Below are positions 1 to 7,379 of a DNA stretch of 48,072 bases, one piece after another (the first letter of the stretch is position 1; every line of letters starts with the position of its first letter). This DNA comes from an uncultured Oscillospiraceae bacterium (GTDB lineage Bacteria; Bacillota; Clostridia; Oscillospirales; Oscillospiraceae), in contig CAKTQE010000011.1 in the NCBI GenBank assembly GCA_934593275.1, forward strand, positions 1 through 48,072, read 5' to 3'. The translations under genes and the position numbers were made by a program. Under the pieces are notes generated by a model. That model was not told the origin of the DNA. It did no database searches and was given only the letters and a program-made list of their open reading frames with translations.

Positions 1-1143
1 ATGCAGGACAACACCGTGAAGGGTTCTCAGTTCCACAAGCCTCTGCTGGAGTTCTCCGGTTCCTGCGCCGGCTGTGCCGAGACCTCTTACGCCCGTCTGG
101 TGACCCAGCTGTTCGGCGATCGGATGTACATCTCCAACGCCACCGGCTGCTCCTCCATCTGGGGTGGTCCCGCTGCTACCGCTCCCTACACTGTTAACGA
201 AGAGGGCCACGGTCCCGCTTGGGCCAACTCCCTGTTCGAGGACAACGCCGAGCATGGCCTGGGTATGTACACCGCTCAGTCCGTGATCCGTGAGTCCCTG
301 GCCAACAAGGTCCGCTCCGTCATCGAGAACACCGCTGACGAGGCCCGGAAGGCTGCTTGCCAGGCATGGCTGGATACCTACAACGATGGTGCTGCCAACA
401 AGGAAGCTACCAAGGCTCTGGTTGCCAACCTGGAAGCCAATGTTTGCTGCGACACCGTAAAGGACATCCTGTCCAAGAAGGAATACCTGTCCAAGAAGTC
501 CGTGTGGATCTTCGGCGGCGACGGCTGGGCCTATGACATCGGCTTCGGCGGCGTTGACCACGTGCTGGCTTCCAACAAGGACGTCAATGTCTTCGTCTTC
601 GATACCGAAGTGTACTCCAACACCGGTGGACAGGCCTCCAAGGCTTCCAACATCGGCCAGGTCGCTCAGTTCGCTGCTTCCGGTAAGGAGACCAAGAAGA
701 AGTCCCTGTCCGAAATCGCTATGAGCTACGGCTATGTTTACGTTGCTCAGGTCGCCATGGGTGCCAACCAGGCGCAGACCCTGAAGGCCATCACTGAGGC
801 TGAGGCCTACAACGGTCCTTCTCTGGTCATCGGCTACGCTCCCTGCGAGATGCACTCCATCAAGGGCGGCATGACCAACTGCCAGGCTGAGATGAAGAAG
901 GCTGTTGAGTGCGGCTACTGGAACCTGTTCCGGTTCGATCCCTCCAAGGAGACCGGCAAGTTCACTCTGGACTCCAAGGCTCCTAAGGGCGGCTATCAGG
1001 AGTTCCTGATGAACGAGGCTCGTTACAGCCGTCTGACCCGTGAGTTCCCCGAGCGTGCTACCGACCTGTTCGCTAAGAACGAGGCTGCCGCCAAGGAGCG
1101 TTACGAGCATCTGCTGAAGCTGGTGGAGATGTACAAGGACTAA
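1..1143 (+). CDS. nifJ: Pyruvate:ferredoxin (flavodoxin) oxidoreductase, C-terminal part (5' truncated by window)
   Basis: This is the last 380 residues of a protein usually about 1,180 residues long; the rest lies before the window, so the ATG at base 1 is an internal Met. The enzyme oxidatively decarboxylates pyruvate to acetyl-CoA and CO2 and reduces ferredoxin in the cytoplasm. The visible part is the thiamine-pyrophosphate domain. CAGCAETSY, NATGCSSIW and the later YAPCEMHS supply the four cysteines that bind the proximal [4Fe-4S] cluster in characterised PFORs. GDGWAYDIG followed by EVYSNTGGQ is the TPP/Mg2+ motif. Codon use is strongly biased (CTG, TCC, GCC/GCT), as expected of a highly expressed catabolic gene. 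It ends in a strong terminator. Identity is very secure. Confidence 0.97.
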   Translation: MQDNTVKGSQFHKPLLEFSGSCAGCAETSYARLVTQLFGDRMYISNATGCSSIWGGPAATAPYTVNEEGHGPAWANSLFEDNAEHGLGMYTAQSVIRESLANKVRSVIENTADEARKAACQAWLDTYNDGAANKEATKALVANLEANVCCDTVKDILSKKEYLSKKSVWIFGGDGWAYDIGFGGVDHVLASNKDVNVFVFDTEVYSNTGGQASKASNIGQVAQFAASGKETKKKSLSEIAMSYGYVYVAQVAMGANQAQTLKAITEAEAYNGPSLVIGYAPCEMHSIKGGMTNCQAEMKKAVECGYWNLFRFDPSKETGKFTLDSKAPKGGYQEFLMNEARYSRLTREFPERATDLFAKNEAAAKERYEHLLKLVEMYKD

Positions 1144-1176
1144 GTTCCTGACATCCACTTTGCCTGAATGAAACTG

Positions 1177-1207
1177 CCCTCCCCCAGTTTTTTGGGGGAG
1201 GGTTTTT
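1177..1207 (+). terminator. Rho-independent terminator after PFOR
   Basis: A 9-bp GC-rich stem (1177-1185 with 1194-1202) with a T-rich loop is followed by five T. It sits 33 bases after the PFOR stop codon. Confidence 0.9.
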
Positions 1208-1221
1208 GAAAGGATGATTCT

Positions 1222-1374
1222 ATGATCGGTACCGTTATCGATATTGACGGGGACTACGCCGTGGTCCAGTACGATTTGACAGGCACCCAATCCCATGTAG
1301 CCCTGGCCATTTTGGGGGATGCTCAAATCGGAGACAAGGTAAAATTTGAGAATTTCTCCTATGAACTGCTGTAA
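1222..1374 (+). CDS. Small uncharacterised protein, 50 aa
   Basis: A complete 50-residue reading frame starts MIGTVIDIDGDYAVVQYD and ends FENFSYELL. A good ribosome-binding site (GAAAGGATG) lies just upstream, and a terminator hairpin begins right at the stop codon. The sequence alternates hydrophobic and charged residues with several glycines, like a small beta-barrel (the VIDIDGDYAVVQYD start resembles SH3/OB-type strands), with no signal peptide or membrane segment. It lies between two hairpins, so it may be expressed by read-through from PFOR or from its own promoter. No function is assigned. The clean frame and RBS favour a real gene. Confidence 0.7.
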   Translation: MIGTVIDIDGDYAVVQYDLTGTQSHVALAILGDAQIGDKVKFENFSYELL

Positions 1375-1432
1375 AAAACCTGATACCGTCTCTTGCGCAA
1401 ACTCCTTTGCGTAGGGCCGGTATCAGGTTTTC
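1373..1432. terminator. Bidirectional terminator
   Basis: The arms 1379-1388 (CCTGATACCG) and 1418-1427 pair perfectly. An inner stem (1396-1401 with 1406-1411) closes most of the loop. The outer flanks are A-rich on the left and T-rich on the right, so it can stop transcription from both the 50-aa gene and the minus-strand coiled-coil gene. Confidence 0.8.
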
Positions 1433-1464
1433 TGCTTTATGGATGTAGGATTCTGGGTGTCATC

Positions 1465-1953
1465 TTACTGGTGGTCGTTCTGGTAGCTCATAAACAGGTC
1501 CCCTACCCTGCGCTCAAAGGCCTCCCAACGGGCTTTGGTCTCCTCCTCGGTTTTCTGCCGGAGAGCCTGACATTCCTGCTCTGTCTGGGCTTTTTCCGCC
1601 CTGGCCTGGGAAAGCAATGTTTCGGACTGGCGGCGGGCCTGCTCCAGGGTGTTCTGGGCCTGGGCGTTGGCATCGGCCAGAATTCCCTTTGCCATTTCTT
1701 CCGCGTCACCGCAATTGGCATACACCGATTGCAGATACTGGTCTGCCGCCTGCTGGGCCGCTTCAAACACCTGGTTCAGGGACATGGCCGCCTCGGCAAT
1801 GGAACCGGCCTTTTGAAGCTTCAACTCCCGCTGGGAAAGCTGCTGGCGCAGTTCTTCATTTTCCGCAGCCAACTCTTCCTGCTGCTTTTTCAGCGCATAG
1901 ATCACATCGATCAGCTCTCCACGACTCATATGCCGCAGTTCTTTTCCGGCCAT
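1465..1953 (-). CDS. Coiled-coil protein, 162 aa, function unknown
   Basis: The protein has a short N-terminal motif (MAGKELRHMSRGELIDVIYAL) followed by almost continuous heptad-rich, Glu/Gln/Ala/Lys-rich helix to the C-terminus (residues about 22-150). There is no signal peptide or membrane helix. The layout, a conserved short N-terminal segment and then a coiled coil, resembles DivIVA/GpsB-like scaffold proteins, but I do not see a convincing DivIVA lipid-binding motif. The start is well supported by AGGAGG placed 9 bases upstream and by a strong promoter. It is probably monocistronic. No firm function can be given. Confidence 0.85.
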   Translation of the reverse strand: MAGKELRHMSRGELIDVIYALKKQQEELAAENEELRQQLSQRELKLQKAGSIAEAAMSLNQVFEAAQQAADQYLQSVYANCGDAEEMAKGILADANAQAQNTLEQARRQSETLLSQARAEKAQTEQECQALRQKTEEETKARWEAFERRVGDLFMSYQNDHQ

Positions 1954-1991
1954 ACGGATTTTCCTCCTGAACGTGTCCTTTTTACCCGTAA

Positions 1992-2020
1992 ATCATACCA
2001 TTCTTCTGGATAAAATGCAA
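1992..2020 (-). promoter_or_regulatory. Sigma-A type promoter for the coiled-coil gene
   Basis: Reading the minus strand, TTGCAT is followed by 17 bp and TATGAT. It lies about 40 bases upstream of the start codon at 1953. Confidence 0.75.
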
Positions 2021-2054
2021 TAGATTAAAGCGAAAAGCGGTATTATCAAACGTT

Positions 2055-3098
2055 TTACTTTTTAAGAAGCTTTTTCAAGTCCCGGCACAGAGCATCCACG
2101 TTCTCCTGGGTGGTGGCCCAGCTGGTGCAGAACCGCACCGCCCGGTGGGTCTCGTCTACCCGCTCCTGCTCACAGAACGCATAGGTCCTGGACAGGGTTT
2201 CCAGAACGGCATCCGGCAGAATGGGGAAAATCTGATTGGTAACGCCCGGAACCAGCAGCGGCACATTGCATTCCAGCAGACAAGCTCTGATTTGGTCTGC
2301 CAGGATGTCTGCCTGACGGGCGATTTGGAAATAAAGCCCGTTTTCTAAAAGAGTTTCAAACTGGATGCCCAGCAGCCGCCCTTTGGCCAGCATTCCGCCG
2401 TGCTGCTTGATGAGGTAACGGAAATCCTGCTTGATTTCCGGGTTGGAAATCACCACCGCTTCCCCAAACAATGCTCCCACCTTGGTGCCGCCGATGTAGA
2501 ATACATCGCACAGCCTTGCCAGGTCCTCCATGGTCACGTCATTCTCTGTCGCTTCCATGCCATAGCCCAGTCTGGCACCATCCAGAAACAGGTACAGCCC
2601 CAACTCCCGGCAGGTATCAGAGAGTTCCTGAAGCTCCTGTTTTGAGTACAGCGTTCCTAATTCTGTTGGATTGGAAATATAGACCATTTGGGGCTGCACG
2701 GTATGTTCAAAGCTGCTGTCTGCCCGGTGGGCCAGCACCGCTTCCCGGACTTGGGCCGCCGCGATTTTCCCTTCTGTTCCAGGGAGCCACAGGACCTTAT
2801 GGCCGGTGGCTTCCACCGCGCCGGTTTCATGGACGTTGATATGGGCCGATTCCGCACCGATGACCCCCTGGTGGGGCCGCAGGGCCGCATCGATCACCGT
2901 CAGGTTGGCCTGGGTCCCACCCACCAGGAAGTGAACCGCCAGGGTTTCGTCACCGCAAAGGCTTTGAATCATTTTTGCCGCTGCCGCACAGTGATCATCC
3001 ATGCCGTAGCCGGGAGTCTGCTCCATATTGGTCCGGGTCAGGGCCTCCAGGATTCTTGGGTGGCAGCCCTCGCTATAGTCGTTGTTAAAGTAAATCAA
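2055..3098 (-). CDS. ltaE: Low-specificity L-threonine aldolase (PLP enzyme)
   Basis: This cytoplasmic PLP enzyme splits L-threonine (and allo-threonine) to glycine and acetaldehyde. The beginning IYFNNDYSEGCHPRIL is typical of bacterial family members. LFLDGARLGYGM carries the Asp that contacts the PLP ring nitrogen, and FYIGGTKVGALFG (about residue 205) holds the Schiff-base lysine. Length (347 aa) is normal. An upstream GTG at 3107 is in frame, but GAGGTG at 3110-3105 is better used as the ribosome-binding site for the TTG at 3098, which gives the family's usual MIYFNNDYSEG start. I therefore chose 3098. The gene is monocistronic with its own promoter. Confidence 0.95.
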   Translation of the reverse strand: MIYFNNDYSEGCHPRILEALTRTNMEQTPGYGMDDHCAAAAKMIQSLCGDETLAVHFLVGGTQANLTVIDAALRPHQGVIGAESAHINVHETGAVEATGHKVLWLPGTEGKIAAAQVREAVLAHRADSSFEHTVQPQMVYISNPTELGTLYSKQELQELSDTCRELGLYLFLDGARLGYGMEATENDVTMEDLARLCDVFYIGGTKVGALFGEAVVISNPEIKQDFRYLIKQHGGMLAKGRLLGIQFETLLENGLYFQIARQADILADQIRACLLECNVPLLVPGVTNQIFPILPDAVLETLSRTYAFCEQERVDETHRAVRFCTSWATTQENVDALCRDLKKLLKK

Positions 3099-3122
3099 TT
3101 GTAGCACCTCATTTCTTCCATT

Positions 3123-3151
3123 ATTTTAGTGCTTCGGTGCGCTCCTGTCAA
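3123..3151 (-). promoter_or_regulatory. Sigma-A type promoter for threonine aldolase
   Basis: On the minus strand, a consensus TTGACA is followed by 17 bp and TAAAAT. The start codon is about 25 bases downstream of the -10 box. Confidence 0.8.
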
Positions 3152-3235
3152 GTGCCGGAACTCATAAGACCATCGCCTAACGAATATCATGGAGAAAGGG
3201 CTTTCGGGTCCTACAAACCCATGGAGGGGTGCGCT

Positions 3236-3490
3236 GTGAAGGAAGAAATGGAAAAACGGGCCAGTGAGCTGGCCCTTTACATGGTCGATACCGGTGCCAC
3301 TGTTCGGGCGGCGGCCCAAAAATTCGGTATTTCCAAATCCACAGTCCACAAGGACCTGACCCAACGGCTACGACAGTACAACTATCCGCTTTACATCCAG
3401 GTACGGGTGGTACTGGACCGGAATAAAGAGCAGCGTCATATCCGGGGCGGGCTGGCTACCAGGCGAAAATACAAGGGTATCGAGCCATAA
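3236..3490 (+). CDS. spoIIID: Sporulation transcriptional regulator SpoIIID
   Basis: SpoIIID is the small DNA-binding protein that reprogrammes sigma-E-dependent transcription in the mother cell during sporulation. The 84-residue product contains the family helix-turn-helix core TVRAAAQKFGISKSTVHKDL (about residues 21-40) and the C-terminal basic tail RHIRGGLATRRKYKG, both hallmarks of SpoIIID. The start is the GTG at 3236, preceded by GGAGGGGT with 5-base spacing; the in-frame ATG codons further upstream lack a good site. I see no clear sigma-A promoter, which fits a sporulation-specific promoter. Its presence argues for a spore former. Confidence 0.95.
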   Translation: MKEEMEKRASELALYMVDTGATVRAAAQKFGISKSTVHKDLTQRLRQYNYPLYIQVRVVLDRNKEQRHIRGGLATRRKYKGIEP

Positions 3491-3502
3491 CACACCAATT
3501 GG

Positions 3503-3652
3503 TCACAAATCGTCTACGTCCTGCACCGGCACCTCCCAAAGCTCCTCCGGGCGTCCTGTATAGCTGCCCTGGGGATCTGTTTGGATGGCCCCTGAATGAA
3601 CTCCCTCTGGGGGTATTGTGGGTATTGCTTTCTTTTTGTCCTGTTTTTTCAT
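3503..3652 (-). CDS. Small hydrophilic protein, 49 aa, convergent with spoIIID
   Basis: A 49-residue frame begins MKKQDKKKAIPTIPPEG, continues with DPQGSYTGRPEELWEVPVQD and ends DDL. The ATG at 3652 has a strong ribosome-binding site (GGGAGGG, 6 bases upstream). It is Pro/Gly-rich with a Lys-rich start and acidic end and no membrane segment, so it looks unstructured. The PQGSYTGRP core is familiar to me from small uncharacterised clostridial proteins, but this is recollection, not a search. The stop lies 12 bases from the spoIIID stop. Function is unknown. Confidence 0.7.
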   Translation of the reverse strand: MKKQDKKKAIPTIPPEGVHSGAIQTDPQGSYTGRPEELWEVPVQDVDDL

Positions 3653-3704
3653 GTGGATCCCTCCCTGAAATCAGAATTCCCGAAAGGGTACAAAAAATAC
3701 ACCG

Positions 3705-3733
3705 TTGCGCCGCTTTCCTAAATATGGTATGAT
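3705..3733 (+). promoter_or_regulatory. Sigma-A type promoter for rlmH
   Basis: TTGCGC, 17 bp, TATGAT, ending 20 bases before the rlmH start codon, with AAAGGAGG between them. Confidence 0.75.
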
Positions 3734-3753
3734 AAAGAAAAGGAGGCAGGAGT

Positions 3754-4236
3754 ATGCCCGAAATCACCCTGATCACCATTGGAAAACTAAAAGAAAAATT
3801 TTATATTTCCGCCGCCCAGGAGTACGCCAAACGCCTATCCGGCTATTGTAAATTTACACTTTTGGAACTGCCGGAATGTCGGCTTCCCGAAGACCCCAGT
3901 CCGGCAGAAATCGCCGCGGGACTGGAAAAGGAGGCGGAGGAGGTATTTTCTAAAATACCAAAAGGTGCCTGGTTCTGCGTTTTTACTCCTGAGGGAAAGG
4001 AACTCAGCAGCGAAGCCTTTGCCCAGAAGCTGGGCCAGGTGAAGCTTTCCGGGAAGAGCAGTCTTTGCTTTCTCATTGGCTCCTCCTTTGGCATGGCCCC
4101 ACGGGTCAAGGAGCGGGCGGATTTTCGGCTGTCCATGGGTCCCATGACTTTTCCCCACCATCTGGCAAGGATCATGGTGCTGGAACAGCTGTACCGGGCA
4201 GAAGCCATTCAGGCCGGAAGCCGGTACCATAAATAA
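3754..4236 (+). CDS. rlmH: 23S rRNA (pseudouridine-1915-N3)-methyltransferase RlmH
   Basis: RlmH is a SPOUT-class, SAM-dependent enzyme that methylates pseudouridine 1915 in helix 69 of 23S rRNA, acting on assembled 70S ribosomes. The 160-residue length is that of the family. LCFLIGSSFGMAP is the SAM-binding glycine-rich stretch (family norm IGGxxG; here IGSSFG), MTFPHHLARIMVLEQLYRA is the conserved C-terminal knot helix, and the protein ends GSRYHK as RlmH proteins do. AAAGGAGG lies 9 bases before the ATG. It is monocistronic between its promoter and a strong terminator. Confidence 0.97.
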   Translation: MPEITLITIGKLKEKFYISAAQEYAKRLSGYCKFTLLELPECRLPEDPSPAEIAAGLEKEAEEVFSKIPKGAWFCVFTPEGKELSSEAFAQKLGQVKLSGKSSLCFLIGSSFGMAPRVKERADFRLSMGPMTFPHHLARIMVLEQLYRAEAIQAGSRYHK

Positions 4237-4245
4237 AAAGCCAAA

Positions 4246-4280
4246 AGCGGCGGCGAAACGTGGTTCGTTTCGCCGCCGCT
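4246..4280. terminator. Strong bidirectional terminator between rlmH and rsmE
   Basis: Perfect 14-bp arms (4246-4259 and 4267-4280) enclose a 7-base loop, flanked by A-rich and T-rich sequence. It separates the convergent rlmH and rsmE genes. Confidence 0.85.
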
Positions 4281-4288
4281 GGGCTTAT

Positions 4289-5014
4289 TTAATATTCTCC
4301 GGCGGCATACATCACTGCGGACAGGGCGCACAACGGTGCCGTTTCACAGCGCAGAATACGGCGGCCAAGGGTGCAGACCGTCAGACCCGCTTCCAACGCC
4401 TTTGCAACTTCCCGCTCTTCCAGGCCCCCCTCCGGGCCGGTCAAAAGGCTGACCGTGGACCAGGGTCCCTGTTCCAACGCCTGGTGGAGGGTCACGGTAT
4501 CTTCGTGTTCATAGAATAGAATTGCTTTCTCGGCCTGGGCTGCCCGGGTCAGGGCCTCTCCGTAGGAACCCAAAACAAGCACCTCAGGAATCACGCCACG
4601 GCCGGACTGCTCCGCTGCGGAAGCGGCGATTTTTCTCCAACGCTCCAACTTCTTTTGAATGCTCTTTTCATCCGGCCTGGACACACACCGCTCCGAGGGA
4701 AAGGCAATGATCTCTGCCGCCCCCAGCTCAGTGGCTTTCTGAATCACGTGTTCCAGCTTATCCGCCTTGGGAAAGGCCATATACACGCTGACCTTGACAG
4801 AGGCCTCGCTCTCGCATTTCCGGCACTCCCCCAGGGCCAGGGTCAGTTTGTCCGGATATTCCAGGGTACACAGGCACTCCATGCCTTGACCGTCACAGAG
4901 CAGCACCTCCTCTCCTATTTTCAGGCGGAGAACTTTGGCATGTTTGGCATTCTCACCGGTCAGGGTATGAAACCGGCCTGTCAGTTCCTGGGGTGTTACA
5001 AAAAATCGAATCAT
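4289..5014 (-). CDS. rsmE: 16S rRNA (uracil-1498-N3)-methyltransferase RsmE
   Basis: RsmE methylates N3 of U1498 in 16S rRNA using SAM. The 241-residue protein has the N-terminal PUA-like domain (about 1-70, with HAKVLRLKIGEEV) and a C-terminal SPOUT domain with LLTGPEGGLEEREV and the knot segment LGRRILRCETAPLCALS. Its ATG overlaps the stop of the upstream acetyltransferase gene in an ATGA (5011-5014), so the two are translationally coupled. Length and motifs are normal. Confidence 0.96.
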   Translation of the reverse strand: MIRFFVTPQELTGRFHTLTGENAKHAKVLRLKIGEEVLLCDGQGMECLCTLEYPDKLTLALGECRKCESEASVKVSVYMAFPKADKLEHVIQKATELGAAEIIAFPSERCVSRPDEKSIQKKLERWRKIAASAAEQSGRGVIPEVLVLGSYGEALTRAAQAEKAILFYEHEDTVTLHQALEQGPWSTVSLLTGPEGGLEEREVAKALEAGLTVCTLGRRILRCETAPLCALSAVMYAAGEY

Positions 5015-5523
5015 CTTTCACCCTCGCTGTTCAGATATTTGATATACCGTTCTTCTACCGCCCCAAAAGCGGGCTGTTTTCTTCCGGTGGCCACAAATCC
5101 GTGGGCTTTATAAAATCCAATAGCCCGGGTGTTCTTTTCAAATACCCACAGCATGATTTGGGAATACCCTGCCTGTTGCACATCCTCCAGGATCCGCTCC
5201 ATCATCAAGTGTCCATAGCCCCTGCCCCAGTTTTCTTTCAGGGAGTGAATACAGATCAGTTCTGCCGCACCCTGCATATCTTCGTCCCGGGCCGCATCCC
5301 ACCAGGCAATGCAATGGGGTTTCCCGTCTATTTCCAGAATATAGCCGTTTCCCTTTCCCAGTTCCAATAGTTTTTGGTACATGGCGGTGGCTTTATTCAA
5401 ATCTGTTGTACGAATCAGCACATCCTCAGGAATCAGGTCTTTGAAAGCCGCTTTCCAGCTTTCTGTCTGGACATAGGCCAAAGTTCTTTCATCGCCGGAC
5501 GTCACTTTTCGAATGCTTTCCAT
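5011..5523 (-). CDS. GNAT family N-acetyltransferase
   Basis: A 170-residue Gcn5-related acetyltransferase. The acetyl-CoA pyrophosphate-binding loop is NWGRGYGHLMMERIL (about residues 106-120), followed by the beta-5 strand QIMLWVFEKN and the helix ARAIGFYKAHGF-type segment (NTRAIGFYKAHGF). The acceptor substrate cannot be told; a ribosomal-protein or small-molecule target is possible. The ATG at 5523 is preceded by AGAGAGGAAAAACCC; the frame stays open upstream through the tRNA gene but that part is not coding. It is coupled to rsmE and sits just past the tRNA-Leu terminator, so it may depend partly on read-through. Confidence 0.9.
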   Translation of the reverse strand: MESIRKVTSGDERTLAYVQTESWKAAFKDLIPEDVLIRTTDLNKATAMYQKLLELGKGNGYILEIDGKPHCIAWWDAARDEDMQGAAELICIHSLKENWGRGYGHLMMERILEDVQQAGYSQIMLWVFEKNTRAIGFYKAHGFVATGRKQPAFGAVEERYIKYLNSEGER

Positions 5524-5560
5524 GGGTTTTTCCTCTCTACTGTTTTGGCGTATTGATGAA

Positions 5561-5587
5561 AAAAAGGAGCCAAAACGGCTCCTTTTT
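5561..5587 (-). terminator. Terminator after tRNA-Leu
   Basis: On the minus strand, AAAAAGGAGCC, a 5-base loop and GGCTCCTTTTT form an 11-bp hairpin followed by more T. It begins at the CCA end of the tRNA. Confidence 0.85.
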
Positions 5588-5669
5588 GGTGCGAGAGAGG
5601 GGACTCGAACCCCCACGGCGTAACCACACGCACCTCAAACGTGCTTGTCTACCATTCCAACACTCTCGC
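5587..5669 (-). tRNA. tRNA-Leu (anticodon GAG)
   Basis: Acceptor arms GCGAGAG and CTCTCGC pair over 7 bp, with discriminator A and an encoded CCA end. The anticodon stem CACGT/GCGTG encloses loop TTGAGGT, giving anticodon GAG. The T arm contains GGTTCGAGTCC. A longer variable arm (class II) fits leucine. It has a consensus promoter and its own terminator. Confidence 0.95.
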
Positions 5670-5681
5670 AAGTGCCTGTGT

Positions 5682-5710
5682 ATTATACCGTATATTCCTT
5701 AATTTGTCAA
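5682..5710 (-). promoter_or_regulatory. Consensus promoter of tRNA-Leu
   Basis: On the minus strand, perfect TTGACA, 17 bp, perfect TATAAT. The -10 box ends 13 bases before the mature tRNA 5' end. Confidence 0.9.
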
Positions 5711-5717
5711 TCCCTTT

Positions 5718-6263
5718 TCAGAAAATTGCTTGGTACTTTTTCCCCTGAATCAGGTATCCCCGGCCTGGGCTTGGCTGCCACTGGTAGCGACTTTTGTCTT
5801 CCTCCGGAAACAGATAGGCCATGATGGCCGCAATCACCCCTCCGTGGGTGATGAGTACCGTATCCTCTTTCTGTAATTCCGGCAGTGCCGCCAAAACCCG
5901 GGCGCACATCTGGTTTCCGCTCTCCCCCTGGGGTGGGATGTTTGCCATATTGTCCCCGGTGATCCAGTTTTGGTAGTCCGGGTCCTCTTTCAGGTCTTCA
6001 TAGGTTCCCATTTCAAAAACGCCAAAATCCACTTCCCGAAATTCTGGCAAGGCCTCATGGGGAACGGGGCCAAAGAGAAGCTGTAGGGTTTCCTCTGTGC
6101 GCAGCATTCCGGAAGTCAGAAAACGGACTCCGGAAATGTCATAGTGGAGGTTTTGCAGCTCCTCGATGCCCTGGGGAGATAGGGGCAAGTCCGTGGAGCC
6201 GCAATAGCGGTGTTCCAGATTGGCCTGGGTCTTTCCGTGGCGAATCAAATAGAGTTTACTCAT
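5718..6263 (-). CDS. cobC: Histidine phosphatase, probable alpha-ribazole phosphatase (CobC-like)
   Basis: A 181-residue phosphoglycerate-mutase-type phosphatase. YLIRHGKTQAN carries the catalytic RHG histidine, REVDFGVFEMG the acid Glu and LITHGGVIAA the second histidine. In the cobalamin pathway such an enzyme removes the phosphate of alpha-ribazole-5-phosphate or of adenosylcobalamin-5'-phosphate. The role is inferred from its place as the last gene of the cob operon, since the family itself is broad. The ATG at 6263 overlaps the stop of the preceding gene (ATGA); in-frame codons further upstream lie inside that gene. Confidence 0.9.
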   Translation of the reverse strand: MSKLYLIRHGKTQANLEHRYCGSTDLPLSPQGIEELQNLHYDISGVRFLTSGMLRTEETLQLLFGPVPHEALPEFREVDFGVFEMGTYEDLKEDPDYQNWITGDNMANIPPQGESGNQMCARVLAALPELQKEDTVLITHGGVIAAIMAYLFPEEDKSRYQWQPSPGRGYLIQGKKYQAIF

Positions 6264-6628
6264 TTTAGCCGCTGCTCCAATCCGCAGAACATCCGGTGAA
6301 TAGCGGATGCTTCCTTTGCAAGGTACTGGCATACCAGCCCCGTAGTATGCCGCCACAGGCGCATTTCCCCGTCAATGGGAACCACGCCGCAGAACATATC
6401 CATGCAGATCAGCACCTTGTCCGACAAATCCTGCTGCCGCAGCTTGTCCATGGGGTCTACCCCAGCACGGATGCAGGAAAGTACATATTCTTCCAGTTTG
6501 TCGATACATTTTTTTGAAAAATCGATTTCCGTTCCGGTGCAAGTAAAAATCTGCTCCTCCGGAATGCCCAGTATTTCCCGGGCAAAGGCCCGCTTGCCCT
6601 GATAGGCTCCACCGATGATCAGCTCCAT
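6260..6628 (-). CDS. Short CobU-like protein (bifunctional cobinamide kinase/guanylyltransferase family)
   Basis: A 122-residue protein, much shorter than the usual CobU (about 180). The start MELIIGGAYQGKRAFA is a P-loop but with Arg where Ser/Thr normally follows Lys. The middle of CobU, with the guanylylated His region, is missing. The C-terminal half, CGVVPIDGEMRLWRHTTGLV then QYLA and GLEQRLK, matches the end of normal CobU (GxVPxNxxxRxFRDxxGxxNQxLA). AAGGAGG supports the ATG at 6628. It lies between cobS and the CobC-like gene, 10 bases after cobS. Role is uncertain: a partial or partner enzyme in nucleotide-loop assembly, or a regulatory leftover. Confidence 0.85.
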   Translation of the reverse strand: MELIIGGAYQGKRAFAREILGIPEEQIFTCTGTEIDFSKKCIDKLEEYVLSCIRAGVDPMDKLRQQDLSDKVLICMDMFCGVVPIDGEMRLWRHTTGLVCQYLAKEASAIHRMFCGLEQRLK

Positions 6629-6638
6629 AGCTGCCTCC

Positions 6639-7379
6639 TTATATAATGGCCAAGGCCCCAAGGGCCGCCAACTCTCCAATGGTCAGGCAATAGCCTGAAA
6701 TATCTCCGTTCATTCCCTTTAAGGACCGATAGCTTCGCAGCAATGCCAAGCCATAGCCCGCCAACTCCACCAAAAGGATCAGTCCGCACCGGAACCGCAG
6801 CAAAAAGCCAAAGGCCAGTGCCGCCGCCAGGAACAAAAGCGGGATCCAAATATCCGCCGGGCGAACTTTTTTTCGGGCGTACTGGCTGGTGGTCATTTTG
6901 GGTAGACAATTGACCGCCAAAGCACTGCAGCAGCGGCTGACCACGGGAATCACGATCAGCATCCGAAAATCCGTTTTGAGGTTAAAGGAAACACAAAACG
7001 CGAACTGGGCCAGAATCAGCAGCACACAGCCAATCACCGCAAAGGAGCCAACGTGGGAATCCTTGAGGATTTCCCGGCGGCGTTCCAAATCCCGATAGGA
7101 CTTGACCGCATCAGTCACGTCCATAAAGCCATCCAGATGCAGAAATCCCGTCAGAAAATAAGGGACACCGCACAGGACCAAGGCTGTAACGGCCTGGGTA
7201 AAGCCAAAGTACCGACATGCCAGCCCTAGCCCCCACCAGACCAGGCCGATTTCCAGCCCTACCAGAGGAAGACACCAAAGGAGTTTGTCCCTGGCATCAT
7301 CATCCCAAACCTTACATGGACAGGGAATGGCGCAGAACATGGACTGGCACATGAAAAAGGCATGAACAAAAAGCTTCAT
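6639..7379 (-). CDS. cobS: Adenosylcobinamide-GDP ribazoletransferase (cobalamin synthase) CobS
   Basis: CobS is the integral membrane enzyme that joins adenosylcobinamide-GDP with alpha-ribazole (phosphate) to give adenosylcobalamin (phosphate). The 246-residue product has about six hydrophobic segments. Family motifs are visible: FLHLDGFMDVTDAV (metal-binding Asp motif, usually DGxxDxxDG, here ending DA) and LKDSHVGSFAVIG (MKDSxxGxxG). Its ATG overlaps the cobU stop in ATGA. It is part of the cob operon. Assignment is secure. Confidence 0.95.
   Translation of the reverse strand: MKLFVHAFFMCQSMFCAIPCPCKVWDDDARDKLLWCLPLVGLEIGLVWWGLGLACRYFGFTQAVTALVLCGVPYFLTGFLHLDGFMDVTDAVKSYRDLERRREILKDSHVGSFAVIGCVLLILAQFAFCVSFNLKTDFRMLIVIPVVSRCCSALAVNCLPKMTTSQYARKKVRPADIWIPLLFLAAALAFGFLLRFRCGLILLVELAGYGLALLRSYRSLKGMNGDISGYCLTIGELAALGALAII

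Noticed and set aside
3137..3235. Longer N-terminus of SpoIIID from an upstream ATG
   Set aside because: The extension does not look like SpoIIID and the GTG at 3236 has a much better ribosome-binding site.
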